This document shows positions 12,782 to 26,621 of a stretch of DNA of 64,000 bases, in pieces. Both the position numbers and the translations under genes were made by a program. The stretch is from contig NZ_CP006681.1 in the NCBI RefSeq assembly GCF_000565175.1, positions 248,001-312,000 on the forward strand, in the 5' to 3' direction. The notes under the pieces were generated by a model. That model saw nothing but the letters and a program-made list of their open reading frames with translations, had not been told where the DNA came from and did no database searches. Origin of the DNA: Spiroplasma culicicola AES-1. Lineage in GTDB: Bacteria; Bacillota_I; Bacilli_A; Mycoplasmatales; Mycoplasmataceae. How positions within the stretch are numbered: position 1 is the first letter of the stretch; each line of letters begins with the position of its first letter.

Positions 12782-12879
12782 AAAAATTTATTGTTAAATT
12801 TAAATTTTAAATATGTTAAAGTTTAACAAAATAGAAGTATTAATATAAATAAATAATTTTAGAAATAAGGTTTAAGAAA

Positions 12880-13695
12880 ATGAAAAGATTTAAAGGTTGA
12901 GAATATTATGAACATATTGAAAATGAAATAATTTCGAATGAAATCTATATTTTATTATCCTTATTTGGTTCTGAAAATCGCTATTTGATTGCTCTTGAAA
13001 AATTTTGATTTGAAAAAAGAGATTTAGCGGAATTTAGAACATATATTGAAGATGCTTTCGAAAAGATTGAAGTTGAAAAAAAAGAAGAAGTAGATCGCGA
13101 TAGTTTAAGCTGTTTATTAAGATTAATGGCAATTTGTGATACATTTACAGATTATAGTTGTATTTATGATTTAACTCGTGAATTGTATGAAGATACAGGC
13201 GAAACTCCAGTTAGTCCATTAACAGTTTATGATTATTCATTTAAACAATTTATTGAAAGTGTTTTACAAGGGTTTTATACAGAACTTTCTGAAATTACAC
13301 CACCTTTAAAATACAAAACACTAGTAGAAAAAATTATAAACGAAGCCAATATTTTATATGAAACAAAAGAATTTAATAAATTAATAACTAAATCTTATGA
13401 AATTAATGATTTGATTAGTGATTTATTAGATTTACTTGAAGATGATAGTGATGGAGAAAGACAATTTCAAGAACAAGCAGAAGTTGTTTTATATAATTTT
13501 GCCATTTATTATTCTACAAAATTCTACTTTGGTCTTTTACTAAGAGAAAGAATCATTTATGAAGAAGAAAAATTAAAAGGGATTACAATTGAAAATTATA
13601 AACCTTTAATGGATGAAGATGATTTGCGATTATCTGAAATGAAATCAATGAATGAAGATTCAAAAGAAATTTTTTATAAAACCTTAAAAAACTAA
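12880..13695 (+). CDS. Unknown soluble protein, 271 aa
   Basis: Not recognised. The real start is 12880 (MKRFKGWEYYEHIENE), since the sequence upstream of the first TGA-free stretch continues in frame when TGA is Trp. Acidic and helical (runs such as LLDLLEDDSDGERQFQEQ), no membrane segment. It lies in a row with the J-domain gene and two other unknown genes of similar composition, suggesting a functional group. Confidence 0.7.
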
Positions 13696-13717
13696 TAAAC
13701 TTAAGGAGGTCAAAAAA

Positions 13718-14173
13718 ATGGCACAATCACATGTAAAATATCCATTTTGTTGTAAAGAAGATTCACTTTTCTTTTCAACGTTATTAGAAAACTACATTAA
13801 TTTACGTAGAAAATATGATGGTTTGAAAATTTTAAATAGTGATTATCAAATATATCAAAAATTAGCACAATCTGATATTGAACTTTTAATAAAAAGATTA
13901 ACAGAGAAGATTGATAAATTAAATCCCGATATTATTGAACAAGCTGAGAGTAAATATTGATCTGTTGCAAGTTTATTATTTATTTATTATGTTAAATTAG
14001 TATTTGAAACAATTTCAAGTACTTTTAGACATCAAGAATTTCTAATATTTATTAAAAAAGAGAGTTTAGACTTAAATAATTCTTTTGGAACAGAGCAAAT
14101 TGAACAAGCACTTTATTTTATTAAAATGATATTTGAAGATATTGAAGTGTATAAACAAACTAGTACTTTCTAG
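13718..14173 (+). CDS. Unknown small helical protein, 151 aa
   Basis: Not recognised. RBS AAGGAGG at 13702-13708 is near perfect. A CC pair occurs near the N-terminus (YPFCCKEDSLFF). The protein continues through a TGA Trp codon at about residue 81 and ends at 14173, where the stop codon sits in the loop of a weak terminator. Helical, soluble; last gene of the J-domain cluster. Confidence 0.68.
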
Positions 14174-14182
14174 GTACTTTTT
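14162..14182 (+). terminator. Weak terminator overlapping a stop codon
   Basis: Short stem AGTAC/GTACT around the TAG stop codon, followed by six to seven T. Confidence 0.5.
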
Positions 14183-14259
14183 TATTTACTTTTGCTATAT
14201 TATTATGGTTCAAAATTTGATATTATTTTTTTGTTATACATTTTTAGGAGACATTATTT

Positions 14260-16083
14260 ATGAATAAAAAAATTATTAATATAGCCGTTATTGCTCACGT
14301 TGATGCTGGTAAATCTACTTTGGTTGATGCTTTTTTAGGTCAATCTGGTGTATTTAGAGCAAATGAAGAAGTAAAAGAACAAGTAATGGATAGCAATGAC
14401 CAAGAAAGAGAACGTGGAATTACAATTTATTCAAAAAATTGTGCCATCGAATACAATGATTACAAAATCAATATCGTAGATACTCCTGGCCATGCTGACT
14501 TTTCGAGTGAAGTTGAACGTATTATGAAAACTGTTGATACTGTTATTTTATTAGTGGATTCAGCAGAAGGACCAATGCCCCAAACTCGTTTTGTGCTTTC
14601 AAAAGCATTAGAATTAGGATTAAAACCAATTTTATTAATTAATAAAATTGATAAAAAAGATCAAAGAGCACTTGAAGTTGTTGATGAAGTTTTAGAATTA
14701 TTTATGGAATTAGATGCCAATGATGAGCAAATTGAATTCCCAACATTATTTGGTGTTGCAAGAGAAGGAATTGTTCAATATACAATGGATGAAAAAAGTG
14801 ACAACTTAGTACCATTATTTGAAACAATTATTAAACAAGTTGGAAATTATCCAATTGAATTGAGTCAAGAAACAATTCAATTACAAATTTCTTCATTAGC
14901 ATATGATTCATTTATTGGAAGACTTGGAATTGGACGTTTATTTAAAGGTGTTTTAAATGAAGGTCAACAAGTTGCAATTTCAAAAAATGATGGAACAATT
15001 GCAAAAGGAAAAATTTCAGGACTATTTATTTATCAAGGATTAAAAAGAGTTGCTGTTAAAGAAGCACAAGCTGGAGAAATTGTTGTTATTTCTGGAATTA
15101 GTGATTTAACAATTGGAGATACAGTTTGTGATCCAAATAACATTGATGCTTTACCTCCAATTATTATTGAAGAACCAACAATGAGTATGAACTTCTTAGT
15201 AAATACTTCACCATTTGCTGGAAAAGTTGGTAAATTTGTAACAACAAGAAATATTAAAGAAAGATTAGACAAAGAATTAGAAGTAAATGTTGGATTAAGA
15301 GTTGAAGCATTAAGTGATTCTTCAGCTGATGGATTTAAAGTTCTTGGTCGTGGAGAATTGCATTTATCTGTTTTAATTGAAACAATGAGAAGAGAAGGAT
15401 TTGAATTAGGAATTTCTAGACCTGAAGTTGTTTTTAGAGCTGATGAAAAAGGTAATAAACTTGAACCAATGGAAAAAGTTATTATTGATGTACCAACTGA
15501 ATATTCAGGAACTGTTATTAATAAACTAAATATTAGAAAAGGTCTTATGACAGACATGGACAGTGATGGAATTAGAGATAAAGTAACTTATATTGTTCCA
15601 ACACGTGGTCTAATTGGATTTAAATCAGAATTTGTAAATGATACTCGTGGAGAAGGAGTTCTTGTTAAATCATTTATGGGATATGAAGACTATAAAGGAT
15701 CAATTGAAGGAAGAATTAATGGAACACTTGTATCAATGGCAAATGGAGTAACTTTACCATATGCTTTAAATAACTTAGAAGAAAGAGGAATCTTATTTGT
15801 TGGTCCTCAAGTTGAAGTTTATGATGGAATGATTGTTGGATTACATTCAAGAAACAATGATTTAGAAGTAAACCCAACAACTGGTAAAAAATTAACAAAT
15901 ACTAGAGCTAGTGGTAGTGATGATTCAGTTAAATTAACACCACCAAGAAAATTTACTCTAGAAGAAGCATTAGAATTTATCGAATGAGATGAGCTTGTAG
16001 AAGTAACTCCAGAAGATATTCGCTTAAGAAAAAAATGATTAACATCAAATGAACGTAGACAACATAGAAATGATCCTCACTAG
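14260..16083 (+). CDS. typA: Ribosome-associated GTPase TypA/BipA
   Basis: Translational GTPase of the EF-G family. G1 [10 protein letters not shown] near residues 13-22, switch I with the ERERGITI motif, G3 DTPGHADF, G4 NKIDKKD; then domain II, the [19 protein letters not shown] part of domain III and the TypA-specific C-terminal domain with [10 protein letters not shown]. 607 residues, full length. RBS AGGAGA. The last 32 residues follow a TGA Trp codon. It binds the ribosome and affects subunit assembly under stress in other bacteria. Own terminator downstream; probably monocistronic. Confidence 0.96.
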
Positions 16084-16103
16084 GATAATTTCTATTTTTT
16101 TTA
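16064..16103 (+). terminator. Terminator overlapping the typA stop codon
   Basis: Arms ATAGAAAT..ATCC (16064-16076) and GGAT..ATTTCTAT (16083-16095), one mismatch pair, then a T-rich run. Confidence 0.8.
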
Positions 16104-16183
16104 TTTTTTTTGAAAAAAATTCTATTGTATCTTGCAAAAAAATTTCAAAGATATAAAAAATTAGGTTTATTATTAAATAGTAA

Positions 16184-17548
<1,365 letters not shown>

Positions 17549-17561
17549 TTTATTAATTTAT

Positions 17562-17590
17562 AAACAACCTTTTTTAAAGGTTGTTTTTTT
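17562..17590 (+). terminator. Rho-independent terminator after eno
   Basis: Arms AAACAACCTTT and AAAGGTTGTTT with a three-base loop and a T tract. Confidence 0.88.
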
Positions 17591-17622
17591 AATATAATAA
17601 TTAAGTTAGGTGGAATTAAAAC

Positions 17623-18552
17623 ATGTTTCTAAAAAAAGATCGCAAAATTAGTAATAATATAACAATTATTCTTTTGGTAAGTTTTTTTGTTTTATTTATG
17701 ACTATTTTTGCAATTTATGATTTACAAATTTCAACCAATATTTTTAATCAAGGTTATGAAGCGTTAGATTGATTAAAACATGGTTTTGATATTTATGGAA
17801 AAACAATGATGGCGATTCCAATATATGCAACATTATTTATCATGCTAAATTATTGACTTGTAAATATGAATTTTAATAAAACATGAATGTGATTAATTAA
17901 TGTTAGTTTTAATTTAGTTATTATTCTAACTTTATTATTAGTAGCCTTTGATTTTAATTTATTTATTGAATTAAATTGACAAGATAAAGAAAAAAAATTA
18001 GAAGCAATTTTTTATATTATTTGATATATCTTTATAATTGGTTTTATCGCTTTTTGTAATATGGTTTTTTTTATTAAAAAAATATATAAAAATCAATTAT
18101 TAATGAATCATTTATTTAAAGCTTCAATTTATTGTCTAGTTTTCATTGCATTTTCATTAATAACAGTTGAGTTATTTAAAAATTTATTTGGTAGACCAAG
18201 ACCAAGAAATGTTTTAAATGATGGAGAAGATTTTAAATATGTTTTTGAAATTAATTTTTCAAGTAAAAGAGGTAAAAGTTTTCCCTCAGGACATACTGAA
18301 TCTGCTGGTTTAATGTTGGGATTATTATTTTATTGTAAAAAAGAAACCAAAAAACAAAAAAGTATTTTTTGAATAATTTTTGGATTAGGTTTAAGCAGTT
18401 TATTATTAACTGCAGCTTCAAGAGTCTTTATTTTAGCGCACTTTACAACCGATGTCACTTTTTCAATTTTTATGATCTTTACATATTTAATAACTTCGCA
18501 ATTATTAGTAGACAAAATTATTTCAAAAAGGAGTATAAAAACAAATGGCTAA
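17623..18552 (+). CDS. PAP2-family membrane phosphatase, 309 aa
   Basis: Integral membrane phosphatase of the PAP2/undecaprenyl-PP or phosphatidate phosphatase superfamily. All three signature motifs are present: KNLFGRPRP, PSGHTES and SRVFILAHFTTD. About six membrane segments precede and surround them. In a wall-less cell the likely substrates are phosphatidic acid or phosphatidylglycerophosphate rather than undecaprenyl pyrophosphate (inference). RBS AGGTGG at 17608. Its last 8 bases overlap the ruvX start, so translation is probably coupled. Confidence 0.86.
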
Positions 18553-18970
18553 ATATATTGGATTAGATTTAGGAAGTAAAACAATTGGAGTTGCAATTAG
18601 TGAAGGTTATTTTGCAAATGTTCATTCAACAATTCGTTTTGAAGAAGACAATTTTTCACAAGCAGTAGATTTATTAAAAAAACTATTAGAAAAAGAAGGA
18701 TATGAAAAAATAATTGTAGGTTATCCAAAAAATATGGATGGTTCAATTGGCCATCGTGTTGAAATGATTGAAGATTTTTTAACAGTTTTATATCAGCATA
18801 GTAATGTAAAAGAAGAAGAAATTATCAAAATTGATGAAAGATTAACTACACGAATGGCAAAGTCACTTATGATTGAAGCTAATTTAAGTCGCAAAAAGCA
18901 AAAAATTAATAAAGACCAAATTGCTGCTAAATTAATACTTGAAACTTATTTACAACAAATTAAGTTATAA
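18545..18970 (+). CDS. ruvX: YqgF/RuvX Holliday junction resolvase-like nuclease
   Basis: RNase H-fold nuclease thought to act in pre-16S rRNA 5' end maturation or junction resolution. Family marks: YIGLDLGSKTIGVAIS at the N-terminus (first catalytic Asp), VGYPKNMDGSIGHR, and KIDERLTTRMAKSLMIEANLSRKK with the DERLTT motif, then DQIAAKLILETYL. 141 residues, the normal length. RBS AAAAGGAG at 18528. Confidence 0.92.
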   Translation: MAKYIGLDLGSKTIGVAISEGYFANVHSTIRFEEDNFSQAVDLLKKLLEKEGYEKIIVGYPKNMDGSIGHRVEMIEDFLTVLYQHSNVKEEEIIKIDERLTTRMAKSLMIEANLSRKKQKINKDQIAAKLILETYLQQIKL

Positions 18971-18998
18971 TAAGTTTTATATGGAGGAAAATGGCATT

Positions 18999-19562
18999 AT
19001 GCATCCATTGGTAAAAGAAATTTTATTTACAAAAGAACAAATTGATACTCGTACAGCTGAATTAGGTAAGGAAATCAGTGAATTTTATCAGACACAAGAT
19101 GTAAAGGATAATACTGTTATCTTAATAGGTTTATTAAAAGGGTGTGTACCTTTTATGGCAAACTTTTTAAATCATTTCACGTATGAATGTCAAACAGAAT
19201 TTATGGTCGTATCTTCATATCTTGGAGGTTTAAAAACTTCGGGAGAGCCAAAAATTAATTTAGATTTAAACTTATCAATTAAAGGAAAAACAATTTTAAT
19301 TGTTGAAGATATTGTTGACTCAGGTTTGACATTAACATATGTAAAACAATATCTAGAGTTTAAAGGTGCAAAAGATGTAAGAATTGTCAGTCTTTTAGAT
19401 AAACCTGAAGGACGAAAAACTAGTTTAAATCCAAATTGATATGGTTTTACAGTTCAAAAACAATTCTTGATAGGTTATGGTTTAGATTATGAAGAAAGAT
19501 TGAGAAATCTTCCTTATGTAGCAATTTGTGATACAAGTAAATTAGATGATTGAAAATGATAA
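18999..19562 (+). CDS. hpt: Hypoxanthine phosphoribosyltransferase
   Basis: Purine salvage enzyme joining PRPP to hypoxanthine or guanine. The PRPP loop VEDIVDSGLTL is clear, as are LIGLLKGCVPFMAN and SSYLGGLKTSGEPK; the C-terminal KPEGRKTSLNPNWYGF and YGLDYEERLRNLPYV match the purine-recognition end. 187 residues. Start 18999 (MHPLVKEILF) is chosen because GGAGG sits at 18983-18987; an earlier in-frame ATG at 18981 would lie on the RBS itself. Follows ruvX by 28 bases. Confidence 0.93.
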
Positions 19563-19587
19563 ATGCATCTTGTGATGCATTTTTTTA
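19561..19587 (+). terminator. Rho-independent terminator after hpt
   Basis: Arms AAATGCATC and GATGCATTT around a four-base loop, then T run. Confidence 0.87.
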
Positions 19588-19624
19588 AAAGATAATATAG
19601 AATGTACAAAAAGTGGGGAACTAT

Positions 19625-20497
19625 ATGACAAAAGTAGAACAAAATAAATTAAAATCAGTTACTAAAAAATTAAAAAAGCATTTTGTTATTAATAAACGAT
19701 TGTTGATAGGTTTTTCAATTAACTTATCATTTCTTTTTATTGTAGCAATCTTATTTATAGTAGATATTGTAACCATAAAAAATGACATGTTAAACTACAT
19801 TTTAATAGCTATGTCTGGTTACTTTATCTTATTTTTTACAATTGTTGGGTGATTTTCAACTGAATATTATTATAAAAATATTAGAGTATATGATGTTAAT
19901 TTAAAGGTTGGCGAGCATGTATTTGATTATAAAAGAGAGATTGATAATACTGCAATTGGCTATATTGTAACAATTATTTTTGCCAGTTTTTTGGCAACTA
20001 TAATATTTGTTTATGAATTAATTGTGAGCTTTGAACATAGTGATAGTGTTTTTATTGAAATTGGAATTATTTCAGTTCATTTACTTTTAATTCCATCATT
20101 TGTGAGAATGTTTGAAACAATTTTAGAAGTGTTACAAAAATTTAAAAAAGTTTTAAATCACTATTTAACAACTCAATTTGATAGTTTAGATGTTTTATTC
20201 GATGATGTACAATTTGCACCTAATTCAACACATTTAATTTTTACAGATTTTAACTTAACAAGTAAAAATAATATTTTTTTGATTACTTCTAAGAAATTCT
20301 CACAAGAAGATCAAGAAAAAATAAATGAATTTAATTTAAAAATTTTAGAGCAATATAAAGAAATGTGAGCAGATTATAGTATTGTTTATTCAATGTATCG
20401 CAATAGCTGTTCAGAAAAAAACTATAGAAATATTAGACAAATGAAAATGATTTTAATTACATTTTTAAAAATTTGAGATGATTTCTTTAAATTTTAA
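19625..20497 (+). CDS. Four-span membrane protein, 290 aa, unknown
   Basis: Not recognised. ATG 19625 is preferred to an upstream GTG because GTGGGGAA upstream serves as ribosome site. Two membrane segments at about residues 28-52 and 58-82, a short soluble part, two more at about 116-140 and 145-165, then a cytoplasmic-type C-terminal domain of about 120 residues ending in FLKIWDDFFKF. No motif suggests an enzyme. Confidence 0.72.
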
Positions 20498-20506
20498 AAT
20501 ATATAA

Positions 20507-21535
<1,029 letters not shown>

Positions 21536-21558
21536 TTGTTTTAAAAGGAGATATCTTT

Positions 21559-23016
21559 ATGATAGAAAAAAATTTAGAATTTTATGAACCAAGTGTTTTA
21601 GCTAAAAAGGTAAAACGTACAAAGATTGTAACTACAATTGGACCAAGTACAAATACTAAGAATGATATTCGTAAATTATTTGAATCAGGGATGAATGTTG
21701 TAAGATTAAACTTTTCTCATGGGAGTCAAGATGAACATGTAGCAAAAATTACTTCTACAAAAGAGTTAAGAGATGAATTAGAAAAACCAATTTCAATTCT
21801 TTTAGATACAAAAGGACCAGAAATTCGTGTTGGAAAAATGATTGATGGAGCACAAGAAGTAAAAGCTGGAAGCGACATTAGAATTTATACTCGTGAAAGT
21901 GATTACAAAACAAAAGAATGTAAAGCAACTGAAATGACAGTATCTTATGATATGAGTGTTGATTTAAAAGCTGGAGATACTATTTTAGTTGATGATGGAA
22001 AATTGACATTAAACGTTTTAAATGTTGAACCAGGATTAATTAATTGTCGTGCATTTAATAGTCATGTTTTAAAAACAAACAAAAGAATTAATTTACCAGG
22101 AGTTGATTTTTCATTACCTTTCTTAAGTGACAAAGATATTGAAGATATTAGATTTGGTGCAAAACAAGATATTGATTATATTGCTGCAAGTTTTGTAAAT
22201 ACTGCACAAAACGTAAATGATATTAGAGCAATTTTAAAAGAAGAAAATGCACAAAATATTCAAATTATTTCAAAAATTGAATCAAAAATTGGAATCTTTA
22301 ATTTAGATGAAATTATTGAAGCAAGTGATGGAATTATGGTTGCTCGTGGGGATTTAGGATTAGAAATTCCTTTCTATGAAGTTCCTTACTGAGAAAAACA
22401 AATGATCAGAAAATGTCGTAAAGCTGGAAAAATCTGTATTGTGGCAACTCAAATGTTAGAATCAATGACAGATAATCCTCAACCAACAAGAGCTGAAGTA
22501 ACTGATGTGTATTATGCAACTGAATTGGGAACTGATGCAACAATGTTGAGTGGAGAATCTGCTGCAGGAATTTATCCATTTATTACAACAGAAACAATGG
22601 CAACAATTAATAAACGTGCAGAATTAAGTTTTTATGGAAAAATCTATTATGATAGAGCGCTTGAAAATGCAAGACAATCAAGTTCAGGAAAAAGAGCAGA
22701 AATTGCTGATGAACTTGCCAACATTACTAGAAATGGTAAATATGAATATGCAATTGTTTTATCTAGAACTGGTGAGTTATTAAAAACAATTTCTAAATTT
22801 AGACCAAACGTTACTATTTTAGGAGTTTGTGATGATCCAAAATTATGAAATGCATTTGGAGCATGACATTCAATCTTTATGAATAAAGTTGATAGCATTG
22901 ATGAAGTTGCTGAAAATCCAGTATTATTGGGAGAAATTGCAAGATCTTGAGGTGCTAAAAAAGGTGAAGAAATATTAATTGTTAAATCAGAAGATATCAA
23001 AATTCATACATTATAA
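21559..23016 (+). CDS. pyk: Pyruvate kinase, first tandem copy
   Basis: Transfers phosphate from PEP to ADP. Motifs: [56 protein letters not shown] (catalytic Lys and metal ligand Glu), [15 protein letters not shown] and [19 protein letters not shown]. 485 residues. It has a short N-terminal extension compared with the second copy. No C-terminal PEP-utilising extra domain. It is cotranscribed with pfkA and ends at a terminator. Codons are more A/T-ending than in copy two. Confidence 0.95.
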
Positions 23017-23040
23017 AATAGGTTCAAAACCTATTTTTTT
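23015..23040 (+). terminator. Terminator between the two pyk genes
   Basis: Arms AAAATAGGTT and AACCTATTTT with a CAA loop and T tract, separating the two transcripts. Confidence 0.85.
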
Positions 23041-23060
23041 ATTATTAACCTTTTTTAAAG

Positions 23061-23069
23061 TGATATAAT
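23061..23069 (+). promoter_or_regulatory. Extended -10 TGATATAAT for the second pyk
   Basis: TGnTATAAT extended -10 placed 29 bases before the ATG and after the terminator of copy one, so the second copy has its own promoter. Confidence 0.6.
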
Positions 23070-23097
23070 CTCTTTGTTATACAGAAGGAGAACTAAT

Positions 23098-24534
23098 ATG
23101 AAAATTTATAACTTACAAGACAAAGTTAAAAGAACTAAAGTAATTACAACAATTGGACCTTCAGTTCACTCAAAAGAAGCTTTAAAAGAGTTATTCGAAA
23201 AAGGAATGACAACAATTCGTTTAAACTTCTCACATGCTGACTTTAGCGAACACGGGGAAAGATTTGTTTGAGCTAAAGAATTGAGAAAAGAATTAAACAA
23301 ACCAATTTCAATTCTTTTAGATACAAAAGGACCAGAAATTCGTGTTGGAAAAATGAAAGATGGAAAACAAGAAATTAAAGCTGGAACTGATGTAAAAGTT
23401 TACACAAACCCAGAAGAATTCACAACAAGAGAATGTGGAAATGACGAATTACAAATGTCATATGATATGTCTCAAGATGTAAAAGTGGGAGACAAAGTTT
23501 TAGTTGATGATGGAAAATTAACAATGACAGTTACTGATGTTAAACCAGGACTAGTTATGTGTAAAGCATTTAACACTCACGTTGTTAAATCAAACAAACG
23601 TGTTAACTTACCAGGAGTTGACTTTACATTACCATTCTTAGCAGAAAAAGATTACAACGATATTAAATTCGGTGTAGAAAATGGTATTGATTATGTTGCT
23701 GCATCATTTGTTAATAATGCAGATAACGTAAATGAAATTAGAGCATTATTGAAAGAAAATGGTGCAGAACATGTACAAATTATTTCAAAAATCGAATCAG
23801 AAATAGGAATCGATAATATTGATTCAATTATTGATGCAAGTGATGGAATTATGATTGCTCGTGGAGATTTAGGATTAGAAATTCCTTACTATGAAGTTCC
23901 TTACTGAGAAAAACAAATGATCAGAAAATGTAGAGAAAAAGGAAAATTAGTTATTGTGGCAACTCAAATGTTAGAATCAATGACAGACAATCCTCAACCA
24001 ACAAGAGCTGAAGTAACTGACGTTTATTGAGCAACTGAATTAGGTTCAGATGCAACAATGTTAAGTGGTGAATCTGCAAACGGAGATTTCCCATTTATTA
24101 CAACAGAAACAATGGCAACAATTAACAAACGTGCAGAAATTGAATTCTACACAAAACTTTACTACCAAAAACAATTAGATAACGCTGTAAAATCTACAAG
24201 TGGAAAAAGAGCAGAAATTGCAAACCAATTAGCAAATACTACAATTGATGGAAAATACGAATATGCAGTAGTTGCATCAAGAACTGGTGAATTGTTAAAA
24301 ACAATTTCTAAATTTAGACCAAACGTTACTATTTTAGGAGTAAGTGGTGATGAAAAATTATGAACTGCATTTGGAGCATGACATTCAATCTTTATGAACC
24401 AAGTTGCAGACTTTGATGCTTTCTTAACTGATGAAGCTCAAGTATCAGAAATTGCAAAATCATGAGGAGCAAAATCTGGAGAAAAAATCTTATTTGTAAG
24501 AAATGAAGATATCAAAGAGATAACAGTTAAATAA
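23098..24534 (+). CDS. pyk: Pyruvate kinase, second tandem copy
   Basis: Same reaction and motifs as the first copy ([92 protein letters not shown]). 478 residues. The two copies share blocks that are identical at the DNA level over more than 50 bases, while elsewhere synonymous sites differ. This copy uses many more AAC, TTC, TAC and ATC codons, as eno does, which suggests it is the strongly expressed one (inference). RBS AAGGAG at 23085. Confidence 0.95.
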
Positions 24535-24540
24535 TTTAAA

Positions 24541-24566
24541 AAATACCTTATTTAAGGTATTTTTTA
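24541..24566. terminator. Bidirectional terminator between pyk and the oxidoreductase
   Basis: Arms AAATACCTTA and TAAGGTATTT with T run on the plus strand; it lies between convergent genes and has A runs that could serve the minus strand too. Confidence 0.8.
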
Positions 24567-24569
24567 TTT

Positions 24570-25598
24570 TTACATTTCAAGATTAATTATTTTTGAAGTA
24601 TTTGTTTTTTCTAGTGTTTCAATAATTTTTAAACTAATCTCTTTTGTCACAATTGGACTTTCATATTTTTGGTCTTTTAATAATTCATAAACATGATCTA
24701 ATTCTAAGCAAAGTCCTTCACCTTCAGTTTCAAAATAAAAATCATATTCTTTAATCAAATTATTATTAAAATCAAAATGACTAACAGTATATGCCATATG
24801 GGCAATATCTTTTTTATAATTTTGATTATATTTTTGTGTATTGCCCCCAATTTTTAAATAGCCTTTACTTCCACACACTAAATTGGACAATTCATCTGTA
24901 AAATTGGAACTACCAATTATGTTAGAAATAATACCACTTTGATGTTTTACAGTATAAAACTGACTTGCAATTGCTTTATTGTTTTTATAACTTTGATTCA
25001 TTGAAGTTAATGCTGAAGGCATTCCCCCAAGAGCATATGCTAAATATAGACCATAAACTCCTCCTCCAAAATGAAAACCATTAGTTTTTTCTTCTGCTTT
25101 TGGATTTGCAATAACTCCACTAGTTGAAATTTTGCCAAAACCAGCTTTAAGATAATATACATTGCCAATTGCACCTTCATTAATTAATTGTTTTGCTTTT
25201 TGAAAAGCAGGAGATAAGCCAGATTTAATACCATCAAAAAATAAGCATTTTTTAGTTTGTGCAATTTGATATAAAGTTTTGGCTTCATTTAGAGATAAAG
25301 CAATTGGTTTTTCACAAAAAACATTAAAGTTATTTTCTAAAAAGAATTTTGCATATTGAAAGTGTGTTTCATCAGGTGTTCCTATATAAATTAAATCAAT
25401 CTTTGCTTTGTCTTTTACAATATCTTGATAATTTTGATAAACAGTTTTAATATTTCAAGTGGTTGCAAAATCTTGGGCATGGGCAAAATTGCGATTGTAA
25501 ACTCCAATGACATTAATATCATTTTGATATTTGCTATGTTTGATATCTTTTAAGAATCAAGTGCAGATTCTTCCTGTTCCTATAAAAATTACATTCAT
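24570..25598 (-). CDS. Gfo/Idh/MocA-family oxidoreductase, 342 aa
   Basis: NAD(P)-dependent sugar or polyol dehydrogenase-like protein. The N-terminus MNVIFIGTGRICTWFL is a Rossmann GxGxxx start, followed by YIGTPDETHFQYAKFFLENN and the family hallmark CEKPIALSLNEAK, with the usual alpha/beta C-terminal domain. Start at 25598 has AGAGGAAA upstream. Substrate cannot be told. It is single, divergent from the small membrane protein gene that begins the next operon region. Confidence 0.86.
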
Positions 25599-25723
25599 AT
25601 TTTTTCCTCTACTTTCACAAATATTATAGTCTTATATAAGTGATTAACGTTATTTTTAAACAATGGCCATTTTAATAAAGCAATAAATAATATGATATTA
25701 TAAAAATGAAGAGGGTGAGTAAA

Positions 25724-25918
25724 ATGGAAGCATTTTTAATGACTTTAGCATTAATTTTTTTAGTAGCTCCATTTTTTATATGAAGTTTTTTAGCTTTTTA
25801 TACAAGAACTAAAAAGAAAGTAATTAACAAATTTGGATGAAAAGTATTGGGGATGATTGTTGCTGGACTTGCACTTTCAGTTATATGCTTAGTAATTCTT
25901 GTTGTTGTTTATATGTAG
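25724..25918 (+). CDS. Small two-span membrane protein, 64 aa
   Basis: Not recognised. Two hydrophobic segments (about residues 4-23 and 38-62) with a basic loop RTKKKVINKFGWK between them, so a hairpin with the loop probably inside. RBS GAGGGTGAG at 25710. It precedes the next gene by 18 bases and may be cotranscribed with it. Confidence 0.65.
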
Positions 25919-25936
25919 AAAGTGATGTTTAAGTAA

Positions 25937-26557
25937 ATGAAATATGATGTTAAGGAAAAAATTATAATTTCAGATCCAGAATTAATCAAAGAAAAAGATC
26001 TTGAATTTGAAAAATTAAAAGAAAAATTTGATGAAAAAAAACATGGCTCAATGACAGAAGAAATGAAAAGAAATATTCGTACTGTTAAAAGAGCAAAAAT
26101 TTTGTATCCTTTAGAGCAAGTATTTAAGTTATTTATAAATTTATCAGCAAAAGATATCAATGGTAATTTAGAAGGTTTTGATTTAGCAGAGGGTAATTAC
26201 TATTATTCGTCTAAAAAAACAGGAGAAAACTTAATTAAGGTTGACAGTTTAGAGAAGGAAAGTGAATTTGGTGTTAAATTATATACTGGTGATCACCAAA
26301 TTCACAGAGTAGTTCATTTCAAAGGAAATGATAAAATTGCCAAGATAAAATTAGTTGATGATTGTAAGGGAATGGAAACTGTTTTTGGACTATTAAACAA
26401 CTATAAAAAAGTAAGTTATCAAAAATCAGTTAAAATATCATTTGAAATTCAAATTTTGCAATTATATATTGAACTAACAGATGATGAAAAATATAAAACA
26501 ATCTTACAAGAAAAGATTAAAAGATTACAAAAGAAGTCAAAAAAATATATTTATTAG
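25937..26557 (+). CDS. Unknown soluble protein, 206 aa, before the PTS operon
   Basis: Charged, Lys/Glu-rich protein without membrane segments. The middle part (FKLFINLSAKDINGNL to HQIHRVVHFKGNDKIAKIKL) could be a START/SRPBCC-like domain of the DUF3284 type often encoded beside beta-glucoside PTS genes, but this is only a weak resemblance read by eye. The C-terminus is a basic helix (KIKRLQKKSKKYIY). It ends at a terminator, just before the PTS IIB gene. Confidence 0.6.
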   Translation: MKYDVKEKIIISDPELIKEKDLEFEKLKEKFDEKKHGSMTEEMKRNIRTVKRAKILYPLEQVFKLFINLSAKDINGNLEGFDLAEGNYYYSSKKTGENLIKVDSLEKESEFGVKLYTGDHQIHRVVHFKGNDKIAKIKLVDDCKGMETVFGLLNNYKKVSYQKSVKISFEIQILQLYIELTDDEKYKTILQEKIKRLQKKSKKYIY

Positions 26558-26558
26558 T

Positions 26559-26592
26559 AAATTCCATTCTTGGAATTTTTTTTTTTTTTTTT
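26559..26592 (+). terminator. Terminator with a 17-base T tract
   Basis: Arms AAATTCCA and TGGAATTT with a short loop, followed by T at 26576-26592. Confidence 0.82.
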
Positions 26593-26621
26593 GTAATGAA
26601 AATAAAGCAACTAAAATAGGT

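Noticed and set aside
15033-15557. Long minus-strand ORF inside typA
   Set aside because: Composition is the mirror of the coding strand, no RBS, and typA motifs run through the whole region on the plus strand.
26576-26592. 17-base T run as a phase-variation tract
   Set aside because: It directly follows a hairpin and is the T tail of a terminator.
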